A stretch of DNA of 13,308 bases from Coriobacteriaceae bacterium. GTDB lineage: Bacteria; Actinomycetota; Coriobacteriia; Coriobacteriales; Coriobacteriaceae. Of the stretch, positions 6,269 through 13,308 are shown in pieces (the stretch's first letter is position 1; each line of letters starts with the position of its first letter). The translations under genes were made by a program, and so were the position numbers. The stretch is taken from NCBI GenBank assembly GCA_902362275.1, contig CABIWB010000006.1, positions 62,445 through 75,752 on the forward strand, read 5' to 3'. The notes below the pieces were generated by a model. It saw nothing but the letters and a program-made list of their open reading frames with translations. It had not been told where the DNA came from and ran no database searches.

Positions 6269-7711
6269 TTATCGACCTCCCTTTGCGACCGTGTCATCGC
6301 GCATGAGCTCGGCCAGCGCTTCGCGATCGATACGCAGTGCATCGCCGCCGACCGGGTCGAGCGAATCGGTCTGGCCGCCCAGCTGCTTGGCCTGCTTGCG
6401 CTCCGCACGGGAGAGACCACGCTCGCGATACATTTGCGAATGCGCCGTGTACATGTTGATGAATAGGATGACCAAGAAGCTGAACGCGATTACGGCCACG
6501 ACCCAAAAGAGGACCACCAACGTGTTGCCGCCCATCCACTCAAAGTAGATGGCGATGGGAATGGTCTGCGTAATACCGGCGTAGTTGCCCGCAAAGAACA
6601 GGGTACAGCCAAACTCGCCCATGGCACGCGCGAAGGCGAGCACCGTGCCGGCGGCGATGGAGGGCCAACCAAGCGGCATCATAAGCTTGGTAAAGATGCG
6701 ACGTTCGGACCATCCCAGGGTTCGCGCGGCGTCGAGCATCTGCGTGTCGAGGCTCTCAAAGGCACCGAGCGCCGTTCGGTAGACCAGGGGAAACGACACC
6801 ACCACGGCAGATATCACCGCCGCGGGCCACGTAAAGACGATCGAGACGCCGTGCGCGATAAGCCACTGGCCGATCCCGGTCGATCGACCAAATAGCATAA
6901 GCAGCAAAAAACCGCACACCGTGGGCGGCAGCACCATAGGAATCGTAAAGACCGAATCGAGCAGGCCCTTGATGCGACTCGAGGTACCCATAGTCTTCCA
7001 TGCGGCGAACAGGCCCAGCGCAAAGGAGATCAGTAGGGCAAAGCCGCTCGTTTTAATGGACACCCAAAACGGGCGATAGTCGATGTCGCCCAAAAAGGTG
7101 GCCAGAGAGGTCAAGGGTCCCTGCTCATCCCGCAACACGACAGACGATGCTTCTACCATTTGAGCGCTATCAAGCCAACGCGCGCCGCCCTTGGCATCAC
7201 CCGAGGCCGATGCAATCACCACATAGCGGTCCCCATCCGCGCCGCGCTCGTCAAAGCCATAGGTATACCCGCCGGCATTAAACGTTGTTTCCGCCGTGAC
7301 ATACCAAGGAAGATCCACGTCCCCCAGCTGCGCACCTCCCATGCAGTTTGCGCTGTCGAGCTCACAGACGAGGGCCTTGAGACCCGATACGCACTCGTTG
7401 TCCTGCGGATCCAATCCATACTTGTCGACCGCCTTGGGCGATATCCACACCACAACGCGATCGGCAGCAGGCGCAACTACAAGGTCCACGTCCTCGTCAA
7501 CGGGAAACCGGTAGCCCTCAGGCTGGCCCTCCATGGCACGAGCGGTCCCCTTGGCCAACCGCTCAAAACCCTCGATCCCATAGGAAAGCCCATGAGCGGT
7601 CGCAGCAACCTGGGCCCCGTCCTCAGCGTCCCCAGCAAACGCAAATCCCGGCACCCAGCAAAGCGCAAGGGTCAAAGCACAGGCGACAAGTATGCGGAAT
7701 CTATTAAGCAC
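6269..7711 (-). CDS. modB: Molybdate ABC transporter permease ModB with an N-terminal extracytoplasmic domain
   Basis: A 480-residue permease, about twice the usual ModB length (220-230). Order: signal peptide at residues 1-26 (MLNRFRILVACALTLALCW, then AFA before GDAEDG); an unrecognised hydrophilic domain at about 27-212 with three clustered cysteines (107, 116, 123); then the ModB core from about 215 with five to six membrane segments and the ATPase-coupling EAA loop (LDAARTLGWSERRIFTKLMM, about 326-345) followed by FARAMGEFG; then a charged cytoplasmic tail from about 425. The GTG start 7709-7711 has GGAG six bases upstream and begins a clean signal peptide; the longer frame from 7780 overlaps the modA stop and adds an unlikely leader. 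The extra domain faces the ModA side of the membrane, so it may contact ModA or the substrate; this is inference. Confidence 0.9.
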   Translation of the reverse strand: MLNRFRILVACALTLALCWVPGFAFAGDAEDGAQVAATAHGLSYGIEGFERLAKGTARAMEGQPEGYRFPVDEDVDLVVAPAADRVVVWISPKAVDKYGLDPQDNECVSGLKALVCELDSANCMGGAQLGDVDLPWYVTAETTFNAGGYTYGFDERGADGDRYVVIASASGDAKGGARWLDSAQMVEASSVVLRDEQGPLTSLATFLGDIDYRPFWVSIKTSGFALLISFALGLFAAWKTMGTSSRIKGLLDSVFTIPMVLPPTVCGFLLLMLFGRSTGIGQWLIAHGVSIVFTWPAAVISAVVVSFPLVYRTALGAFESLDTQMLDAARTLGWSERRIFTKLMMPLGWPSIAAGTVLAFARAMGEFGCTLFFAGNYAGITQTIPIAIYFEWMGGNTLVVLFWVVAVIAFSFLVILFINMYTAHSQMYRERGLSRAERKQAKQLGGQTDSLDPVGGDALRIDREALAELMRDDTVAKGGR

Positions 7712-7779
7712 GAAAAGCTCCAAGAGAATACAAGAACGGAGTGAGACGCAAAACGATGGAATTATCGCGCCAAGCCGCA

Positions 7780-8655
7780 CTACTCGGAAAGCTCAAAGCC
7801 GTACTTAGCCCAAATCTTCTGAGCCTTCTTGTTGGTCAGACAGAAGTCGATAAACGTCTTGGCCTCGTCGGCGTGCTCGGAGCTCTCGGCAACGGCGCCC
7901 GGGTACACGATGGGCTTGTGCGAGTCCTCGGGGCACACGAAGGCCTCCTCGATGCCGTCATAGCGGAAGATATCGGAGCTGTAGACAAAACCGGCCACGC
8001 AGTCGCCTGTGGACACATAGGCGGCGGCGGTACCAACTTTGTCGGCCAGTGCGACCTTGTCGGCGATCTCGGGTGCGTACTCGCCGTCGTCACCCTCGGT
8101 ACCGGTGTAGAGGCCCACAGAGGCCAGCGTCTGGTTGGCGTACTTGCCGGCAGGAACGGTCTTGGCGTCACCGATGGCGATTTTGCCGTCCAGGTTCGCG
8201 ACGTCGGCGATGGCCTCGACCTTGGTGTCGGAGCCCTCGGCGCGAATGATCACAAGATCGTTGACGAACATATCCTCACAGGTGTCGGTGTCGACGAGCT
8301 CAGCGGTCTCAGCGTCATCCATGGTGCCCTTGGAAGCGGTGATGAGCACGTCGACCGTGGCACCGGCGCGCATCTGCTCGACAAGGTCGCCAGACGCCTT
8401 GAACTGCGTGTCGGCAAACGTGGTACCGGTCTGCTCGGTGTAAAGCTCCTGAACCTCGGGCAGAGCCTTCTCGAGCGAGTTGGCGGCAAAGACCTGCAGC
8501 TCGACAGTCTTCTTCTTAGAGGAAGACTTGGCGGAGCCGGCATCGAAACCAGCGGGCTCGGACGTCTTGTTGCCCGAGCAGCCAGCAAGGCCAAGGCCGG
8601 CGGCAGCGGCAGCAGAAAGCGAGACAAAACCGCGGCGTGAAACCATATCGAACAT
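7780..8655 (-). CDS. modA: Molybdate ABC transporter substrate-binding lipoprotein ModA
   Basis: A 291-residue periplasmic-type binding protein that captures molybdate outside the membrane and delivers it to ModBC. The N-terminus has a twin-arginine-like motif SRRGF (6-10), an alanine-rich hydrophobic stretch, and a lipobox LAGC with Cys26, so it is a lipid-anchored protein probably exported by Tat. The mature domain has the ModA pattern: VFAANSLEKALPEV near the start, FKASGDLVEQMRAGATVDV and ITASKGTMDDAE, then VYPGAVAESSEHADEAKTF near the end. The ATG 8653-8655 is preceded by AAAGGG six bases away; TTG 8661 is an alternative. It is the first gene of modABC. Tungstate binding cannot be told apart from sequence alone. 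Confidence 0.93.
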   Translation of the reverse strand: MFDMVSRRGFVSLSAAAAAGLGLAGCSGNKTSEPAGFDAGSAKSSSKKKTVELQVFAANSLEKALPEVQELYTEQTGTTFADTQFKASGDLVEQMRAGATVDVLITASKGTMDDAETAELVDTDTCEDMFVNDLVIIRAEGSDTKVEAIADVANLDGKIAIGDAKTVPAGKYANQTLASVGLYTGTEGDDGEYAPEIADKVALADKVGTAAAYVSTGDCVAGFVYSSDIFRYDGIEEAFVCPEDSHKPIVYPGAVAESSEHADEAKTFIDFCLTNKKAQKIWAKYGFELSE

Positions 8656-8715
8656 GTTCAACCCTTTCGGACCTTGTGCCCGGGTACCCCACCGCGGGCT
8701 TTAATCTGCAATCAG

Positions 8716-8721
8716 ATTATA
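8716..8721 (-). promoter_or_regulatory. -10 box of the modABC operon
   Basis: Perfect TATAAT on the minus strand, about 60 bases before the modA start, in an AT-rich stretch (8700-8780) that stands out in this GC-rich window. No good -35 is found at 16-18 bases (CACTAT at 17), which suits a promoter helped by an activator. Confidence 0.5.
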
Positions 8722-8750
8722 CTTCTGCGCGAATAATGATAGTGAGATAT

Positions 8751-8768
8751 TATTCTCGTCAGAGAATA
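8751..8768. promoter_or_regulatory. Palindromic operator candidate upstream of modABC
   Basis: TATTCTC (8751-8757) and GAGAATA (8762-8768) form a perfect inverted repeat around GTCA, with a further GAGA at 8744-8747 just to the left. It lies about 30 bases upstream of the -10 TATAAT, between the mog terminator and the modA promoter. A molybdate- or selenium-responsive regulator could bind here; it does not match the E. coli ModE box as I know it, so the regulator is unknown. Confidence 0.45.
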
Positions 8769-8806
8769 TAGTTTCAAGTTACCGTGCACCTCGGCGTCGC
8801 TTCGGC

Positions 8807-8844
8807 GGAAAACAAAAGCGGAGCGACCGATAAGGTCGCCCCGC
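8807..8844 (-). terminator. Rho-independent terminator of moeA-mog
   Basis: An 11-bp stem with one mismatch (8818-8828 with 8834-8844, five-base loop) is followed on the minus strand by TTTTGTTTT. It starts 14 bases after the mog stop and separates the cofactor genes from modABC. Confidence 0.85.
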
Positions 8845-8858
8845 CGCAGGTAAACCAC

Positions 8859-9338
8859 TTAGTTGGTATGTCCTCCGCCCGCTGTCATCTGAGCCGCATG
8901 CTCCAGCTGGTCTGCTATGGCCTCCCAGCTTTCGCGGGCGGCCTTCGTAGAACCGGGAAAGTTTACGACAAGTGTATGACCTCGTTGCATACAAATAGCG
9001 CGCGAGAGCATGGCGCGGCGCGTCTTGGTCATCGAGTACGCACGGATTGCCTCGGCGACACCCGGCACATCGCGGTCGCAGACGGCACGCGTCGCCTCGG
9101 GCGTCACATCGCGCATCGAAAGCCCCGTGCCGCCGCAGGTGAGCACGACATTGGCGTGGCACTCATCGGCGGCTTCCACAATGGCATCACCGATCTCGCT
9201 GACGTCGTCGCGCACGACCACATGTGAGGCGACCGTCCAGCCCTGCGCCTCGATAAGTTCCTCGAGCGCGGCTCCGGCCTCATCCTGGGCAAGATCACGC
9301 GTATCCGAGCACGTCACGATCGAAATCTTCAATTCCAT
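8859..9338 (-). CDS. mog: Molybdopterin adenylyltransferase family protein (Mog/MoaB)
   Basis: This 159-residue cytoplasmic enzyme adenylates molybdopterin, the step before MoeA inserts molybdenum. It has the molybdopterin-binding signature CGGTGLSMRDVTPEAT (68-83), the N-terminal ITCSDTRD-like strand (SIVTCSDTRD, 6-15), and FPGSTKAA near the end, equivalent to the family LPGSPKA. Length is normal for MogA/MoaB (about 160-195). The ATG 9336-9338 has AGGAGG six bases upstream; a longer frame running to 9410 overlaps moeA and is rejected. It starts ten bases after the moeA stop, so the two are one operon. MogA and MoaB are hard to separate by motif; pairing with MoeA supports a Mog role. Confidence 0.92.
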   Translation of the reverse strand: MELKISIVTCSDTRDLAQDEAGAALEELIEAQGWTVASHVVVRDDVSEIGDAIVEAADECHANVVLTCGGTGLSMRDVTPEATRAVCDRDVPGVAEAIRAYSMTKTRRAMLSRAICMQRGHTLVVNFPGSTKAARESWEAIADQLEHAAQMTAGGGHTN

Positions 9339-9348
9339 AGCATTCCTC

Positions 9349-10611
9349 CTATAGTACCGTGCCCTCGGGCAGGTCGACGCGAACAACGTCCACGACATCG
9401 CCCGCCGCAAGGTCGCACGGACCCTCGTTAGTACGCAGCAGGCAGTTGGCCCGCTGCATCGTGCCGAGCAGCGCCGAATTCTGCGTCTTGGCCTCGGTCA
9501 CCAACAGCTCACCGGTCTCGGGGTCGCGCGACACCGTGGCGCGATCAAAGAAGCGTCGGTCCTGTCGCTTTTTCACGCCGTGTGTGAGCGTCGCCTGCTG
9601 CACGGGACGCGCAACCTCGGCAAAACCGCGCATCTTGCGAATCGCCGGACGGGCAAGCATCTCAAAGCCCACATACGCCGCGGCCGGATTGCCCGAAAGC
9701 CCCAGGTAGGGCTTACCCCTGAGCAAGCCAAACGTGATGGCCTTGCCCGGACGCATCGAGATGCGGTCAAACAGCACCTCGCCCTCGCGCCGGACGAGCG
9801 CCGTTACGAAATCGTAATCGCCCGCCGAGGCGCCGCCGCTCGTAATGACAAAGTCGCACTCCTGCACGGCACGATGAACCAGCTCGGCAATCGCCTGCTC
9901 ATCATCGGGCGCAATGCCGTAGAACACGGACTCGGCGCCGGCATCGAGCGCTTCGGCCATCAACGCCGACGAGTTGGAGTCGCGAATCTGCCCGCGCGCC
10001 GGCAGCTCACCCGGCGCAACCAGCTCCGTGCCCAGCGAGATAATGCCCACGCGCGGAGCGGCATGGACCTTCACGCTCGCGTAACCGGCGCTTGCCAGCA
10101 GGCCGGCGCCAGCCGGAGCCACAACCTCACCGGCGCGCATCACGACGTCGCCGGCATGGGCCTCCTCGGCGGCAGCGCGAACGTTCTCCCCCACCTTGGC
10201 CGGCGCCGAGAACCTCACACGCGAGCCCTCGTTGCCGTCACTGTCGAGCACATCGACGATCTCGTATTTCACCACGGCACCGGCACCTTCGGGTACCGGC
10301 GCGCCCGTCATGATGCGGACCGTCTCGCCCGCGCCGATTACGCCCTCAAACACATGTCCCGCAGCCTCGTGTCCGATAACGTCGAGCGTCACCGGCGCCT
10401 CGCCAGACGCCTGCGCCAAGTCCGCCGAGCGCACGGCATATCCGTCCATAGCACTGTTGGCAAACGGCGAGATGTCGATGTCGGCCACCGCGTCCTCGGC
10501 CAAGGGAAGACCGGTGGCCTGCCACACGGGAATCTCGACGAGATCGGTCGGAGCAACGTGCGACAAAACAATCGACTGCGCATCCTCCAGCGGTATGAGT
10601 TTCTCTGCCAT
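9349..10611 (-). CDS. moeA: Molybdopterin molybdotransferase MoeA
   Basis: MoeA inserts molybdenum into adenylated molybdopterin to give active cofactor, in the cytoplasm. The 420-residue protein has the family landmarks: SPFANSAMDGYAVR (48-61), RIMTGAPVPEGA (99-110), the MogA-like domain with ISLGTELVAPGE and RDSNSSAL, TSGGASAGDYDFV (257-269), the substrate-site SMRPGKAITFG, and GKPYLGLSGNPAAAYV (299-314). Length is normal (about 405-420). The ATG 10609-10611 has AAGAGG five bases upstream; an in-frame GTG two codons earlier is possible. It is the first gene of moeA-mog and is divergent from the CLC gene. A TATACT at 10669-10674 may be its -10, but no clear -35 is seen. Confidence 0.95.
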   Translation of the reverse strand: MAEKLIPLEDAQSIVLSHVAPTDLVEIPVWQATGLPLAEDAVADIDISPFANSAMDGYAVRSADLAQASGEAPVTLDVIGHEAAGHVFEGVIGAGETVRIMTGAPVPEGAGAVVKYEIVDVLDSDGNEGSRVRFSAPAKVGENVRAAAEEAHAGDVVMRAGEVVAPAGAGLLASAGYASVKVHAAPRVGIISLGTELVAPGELPARGQIRDSNSSALMAEALDAGAESVFYGIAPDDEQAIAELVHRAVQECDFVITSGGASAGDYDFVTALVRREGEVLFDRISMRPGKAITFGLLRGKPYLGLSGNPAAAYVGFEMLARPAIRKMRGFAEVARPVQQATLTHGVKKRQDRRFFDRATVSRDPETGELLVTEAKTQNSALLGTMQRANCLLRTNEGPCDLAAGDVVDVVRVDLPEGTVL

Positions 10612-10822
10612 ATGCACCTCTTAATGCCACGGCGCACAACAGGGGCGCCAATTCTTTATGCTTGTCTCAGTATAATCCCCCCGACGCACGACCGCGACTC
10701 GGCCTATATTCGCAAATACACCTGTCGGTTGCAGGCCGCGAAACAGAATGGAAACCAACCCACCGGCTCGTCGCGTTTGCCGCGTTTTATAATGCTTGCG
10801 TTGCAACCTAAAAGAGGAACGT
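10612..10822. other. Divergent intergenic region between moeA and the CLC gene
   Basis: This 211-base gap must hold both promoters. On the plus strand TATAAT at 10788-10793 stands 29 bases before the CLC start, and on the minus strand TATACT at 10669-10674 stands about 58 bases before moeA; neither has a clear -35. GGTTGCA (10727-10733) and TGCAACC (10802-10808) form a distant inverted pair of unclear meaning. I see no small gene, and no sign of the fluoride (crcB) or molybdenum-cofactor riboswitch motifs. Confidence 0.4.
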
Positions 10823-12244
10823 ATGGCTCATAACGACAAAACCGAAAGCGCAAACGAAACGCAGGATCATTCCCAGCCGCTCGATGACAGCGGCTTCTTC
10901 TCCCTGAACGACGTCATCATGGCAGGCAGGCATCAGCTCACCCGCTCCGAGCATCTTCTGGCTGCCGACACGCGCCGCAACGCCCGAAACCTACTCGCGA
11001 GTGCAAAGTTGCTCGTACTCGTTGTCATCGTCTCGCTCGCCATGGGCGTTGCCGCCTGGGCGTTTTTAGCCTCGCTGAATATCGCGACCGACTATCGCGA
11101 GCACCATGCTTGGATTTACGCGCTGCTTCCCGTTGTGGGCGTTGCCACCGCATGGGTGTACAAAAACCACGGCCTTGCCGCCAAGCGTGGCAACAACCTG
11201 GTGATCGACTCCGCTCTGGGCACACGCCTCATCCATATGCGCATGGCCGTCCTCACCTTCGTCTGCTCCACGCTCACGCACCTAACGGGCGGATCGGCCG
11301 GTCGCGAGGGAGCTGCGGTGCAGATTGGCGGCACCATCGCCAGCAACATCTCGAGCCTCGCCCACCTCAAAAAGCATGACCACCACGACCTCATGCTCGC
11401 CGGTATCTCGGCGGCCTTTGGCGCCGTATTCGGTTCGCCCCTTGCCGGAGCTTTCTTTGGCATGGAGATGTGCTTTATCGGCAAGATCGACTACACTGCG
11501 GGCATCTACTGCCTGGTCGCCTCGTTTACCGGCTACTTTACATCACTCGCCCTGGGTACCGAGTACGAAGCAAATGTCATCGCCAGCGTTCCCGCTATGA
11601 CGCCCAAAACGGTCATCATCGTTGTTATCGGCGCCATCATCTTCGGTCTGACGGCACGCCTCTTTGCGTGGTCGGTTCGAACCGTCAAGAGCCTGTACGG
11701 TCGCTTTATCACCAATTACCTCGTTCGCGCAGTCATAGGCGCACTCGTGGTTTTGTCCGCCTATGCCCTCCTCGACGCCTGGAACTACGCCGGCCTTTCC
11801 ACGTGGCTTTCAGGCGCCGGATTTGCCGGCAACACCACCCTGGCGGACGCAGCCATCAAGTTGGTCGTCACAGCGCTTACCCTGGGCGCGGGCTTCCAAG
11901 GCGGCGAGGTCACGCCCCTGTTTGGCATCGGCGCGGCACTCGGTGGCTGGATCGGTTGCCTTACCGGACTTGACCCCAGTTTTCTGGCGGCTCTCGGCAT
12001 GCTCGGCGTGTTCTGCGCCGGCCTCAACGTGCCCATCACCACCTGCATGATGGCCATCGACCTGTTCCACGGCACGGCCGCCGGGTTCTTTGTCATCGTG
12101 GCCTTTATCAGCTACCTAACCGGCGGGCACCGCAGCGTGTACCCTGCCCAGCGCATCATCTCACCCAAGCGCCGTTCGCTTATTGCGGATGAGGGCGGTA
12201 CGGTAGCGGATGCTATCGAGCGCCACAACGACCTGATAGAGTAG
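10823..12244 (+). CDS. CLC-family anion/proton antiporter, fluoride-type (CLC-F) like
   Basis: A 473-residue membrane protein of the CLC family, with a charged cytoplasmic N-terminus (1-58) and about ten or more hydrophobic segments. The gating-glutamate motif is present as SAGREGAAVQIGG (Glu162), and the third motif is FQGGEVTPLFGIG (about 358-370). The first motif, GSGIP in chloride types, is replaced by RGNNLVIDSA (122-131). From family knowledge, this set (G-x-N-L-I, GREG with a small residue, GGEVTPLF) marks the fluoride/proton antiporters, so fluoride export is the best guess. The ATG 10823 has AGAGGA four bases upstream. There are no CBS domains. It is divergent from moeA, with no pathway tie. 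Chloride transport remains possible; no fluoride riboswitch was seen. Confidence 0.85.
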   Translation: MAHNDKTESANETQDHSQPLDDSGFFSLNDVIMAGRHQLTRSEHLLAADTRRNARNLLASAKLLVLVVIVSLAMGVAAWAFLASLNIATDYREHHAWIYALLPVVGVATAWVYKNHGLAAKRGNNLVIDSALGTRLIHMRMAVLTFVCSTLTHLTGGSAGREGAAVQIGGTIASNISSLAHLKKHDHHDLMLAGISAAFGAVFGSPLAGAFFGMEMCFIGKIDYTAGIYCLVASFTGYFTSLALGTEYEANVIASVPAMTPKTVIIVVIGAIIFGLTARLFAWSVRTVKSLYGRFITNYLVRAVIGALVVLSAYALLDAWNYAGLSTWLSGAGFAGNTTLADAAIKLVVTALTLGAGFQGGEVTPLFGIGAALGGWIGCLTGLDPSFLAALGMLGVFCAGLNVPITTCMMAIDLFHGTAAGFFVIVAFISYLTGGHRSVYPAQRIISPKRRSLIADEGGTVADAIERHNDLIE

Positions 12245-12330
12245 ATGTAATAATCGCCGTGCAGCCACAATCGGGGGCAATTCGACCTGAGCGCGACCGC
12301 ACTGCCATGTCACACGCCGGGAGTCGCCCC

Positions 12331-13293
12331 ATGCACGCAACTGATTTTGGTCGCACGCTCATCATCGCCAACCCAGCCGCCCAGTCGGGTGCGGCGCGCG
12401 AAGTTGCCGAGCGCCTGCAACGCTTTTTGGACATGACTGCACGCGCGTCCCAGTTTGACCTGGTGCTGACCGAGCGCATGGGACACGCCAAGGAGCTGGC
12501 CGCCCAGGCTCAGGGCTATCGCACCGTTATCGCCCTTGGCGGCGACGGCGTGATTCACGAGGTCGTCAACGGGCTTATAACGCAAAAGGAGGACGCCCGC
12601 CCTGCTCTTGCCATCCTACCCGTGGGTTCCGGCAACGATTTTGCCCAAACGCTCGGTATCGAAGATTTCTCCGGCAAGGATTTTGGTGCGCTGCTCACCT
12701 GCGAGCTGCAGCGTCAGGACATCGGGCGCATTCGCTCGTGGAGCCCTGCGAACGGCAGCGGCGAGGCTACCGTTGAGTACTACGACCAGACGCTTTCGGT
12801 CGGCATCGATGCCGCCATCGGCCTTGGCACCACCGAGCTGCGCAAAAAGACCGGCTTGACGGGCGCGCCGCTCTACACCCTCTCGGGACTTGAGCAGTTT
12901 GGCCTACGCTATCGCAACTACCCCATGACGGTCAGCTTTGACGGGGCGCCCGCCGAGCGCGTGAGGGCAATCACCATGGCGATTCAGCTGGGTCCTACCT
13001 ATGGCTCGGGCTATCGCATCTGTCCCGACGCTGACCCCTGTGACGGTATATTCGACGTCTGCTACGCCTGCGGCCCCGTTCCGCGCGCGGTCGCGCTTCC
13101 CATGTTCCTTTCAGCCAAAGATGGCCACCACACCAAGCTGCCACCGGTTCGCATGCGCCGCTGTCGCCATGCCGAGCTTACCTTTGAGAAGCCCGACTAC
13201 CCCATCCAGGCCGACGGGGAGCCCGTTGTCGCCTCGCGCATCGAGGTCGACGTCCTCGGTGGCGCCCTCAACGTCTGGCACCCCACCCACTAG
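12331..13293 (+). CDS. Diacylglycerol kinase family lipid kinase (YegS/DagK-like)
   Basis: A 320-residue cytoplasmic or membrane-facing lipid kinase. It has the diacylglycerol kinase catalytic motifs: LIIANPAAQSG (about 10-20), the nucleotide loop ALGGDGVIHEVVNGL (68-82) and ILPVGSGNDFAQTLG (95-109), followed by the beta-rich C-terminal domain ending in DYPIQADGEPV, as in family members. Likely role: ATP-dependent phosphorylation of diacylglycerol or a related lipid in phospholipid recycling. The start is uncertain: ATG 12331 has GGGAG about eight bases upstream and begins just before the catalytic domain; the open frame extends in-frame to ATG 12307 and GTG 12259, neither with a good ribosome site. 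It follows the CLC gene by 86 bases on the same strand and may be co-transcribed. No terminator is visible before the window ends. Confidence 0.88.
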   Translation: MHATDFGRTLIIANPAAQSGAAREVAERLQRFLDMTARASQFDLVLTERMGHAKELAAQAQGYRTVIALGGDGVIHEVVNGLITQKEDARPALAILPVGSGNDFAQTLGIEDFSGKDFGALLTCELQRQDIGRIRSWSPANGSGEATVEYYDQTLSVGIDAAIGLGTTELRKKTGLTGAPLYTLSGLEQFGLRYRNYPMTVSFDGAPAERVRAITMAIQLGPTYGSGYRICPDADPCDGIFDVCYACGPVPRAVALPMFLSAKDGHHTKLPPVRMRRCRHAELTFEKPDYPIQADGEPVVASRIEVDVLGGALNVWHPTH

Positions 13294-13308
13294 CCACCCC
13301 TAAGTTGC

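Noticed and set aside
5210..6466. A 418-codon plus-strand frame opposite modC
   Set aside because: It is antisense to a gene with all ABC motifs, and its product shows no recognisable fold. The same applies to the long plus-strand frames opposite modA (7741-8640) and moeA (9580-10833).
10612..10822. Fluoride or molybdenum-cofactor riboswitch in the moeA/CLC gap
   Set aside because: I could not find the conserved motifs of either RNA class on the appropriate strand; a covariance-model scan would settle it.
1..13308. CRISPR array, insertion sequence or prophage genes
   Set aside because: There are no spaced direct repeats, no transposase or integrase frames, and no phage-like proteins in any frame.

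Overview
The window is about 60% G+C with tightly packed genes and short intergenic gaps. It suggests a high-GC, anaerobic, gut-type actinobacterium, most likely a member of the Coriobacteriia such as a Collinsella relative. That placement is an inference from gene content and style (selenium genes, a molybdate ABC system, BrnQ, a CLC-F-like antiporter, tRNAs with encoded CCA), not from any marker gene.

Layout, left to right. (1) Minus strand, 57-342: a two-tRNA operon (Pro-TGG then Gly-TCC) with a promoter and a strong terminator. (2) Minus, 354-1712: brnQ, a branched-chain amino acid carrier. (3) Minus, 1781-4922: a four-gene selenium operon read as selD > yedF > DUF3343 > NifS-like cysteine desulfurase, closed by a terminator at 1731-1767. 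(4) 5005-5194: the decayed N-terminus of a BadF/HgdC-type ATPase gene beside a REP-like palindrome. (5) Minus, 5195-8655: a molybdate ABC transporter operon, modA > modB > modC. (6) Minus, 8859-10611: molybdenum-cofactor genes moeA > mog with their own terminator. (7) Plus, 10823-13293: a divergent CLC-family antiporter resembling the fluoride-type CLCs, then a diacylglycerol-kinase-family lipid kinase.

The most informative point is selD. Its catalytic codon 17 is an in-frame TGA (4872-4874) in the context Gly-Sec-Ala-Ala-Lys, exactly where E. coli SelD has Cys17 and Lys20. A strong Shine-Dalgarno and ATG lie 16 codons upstream, and hairpins suited to a bacterial SECIS lie just downstream. 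SelD is therefore itself very probably a selenoprotein, and ordinary gene calling would trim its N-terminus.

How the genes fit together: SelD makes selenophosphate; YedF, DUF3343 and the NifS-like enzyme are the known companions of SelD in genomes with selenium-dependent molybdenum hydroxylases. ModABC imports molybdate, and Mog plus MoeA adenylate molybdopterin and insert molybdenum. The block 1781-10611 thus looks like a selenium plus molybdenum cofactor supply island, although no molybdoenzyme lies inside the window. ModB is unusual: a signal peptide and an unrecognised, roughly 185-residue extracytoplasmic domain precede the normal permease.
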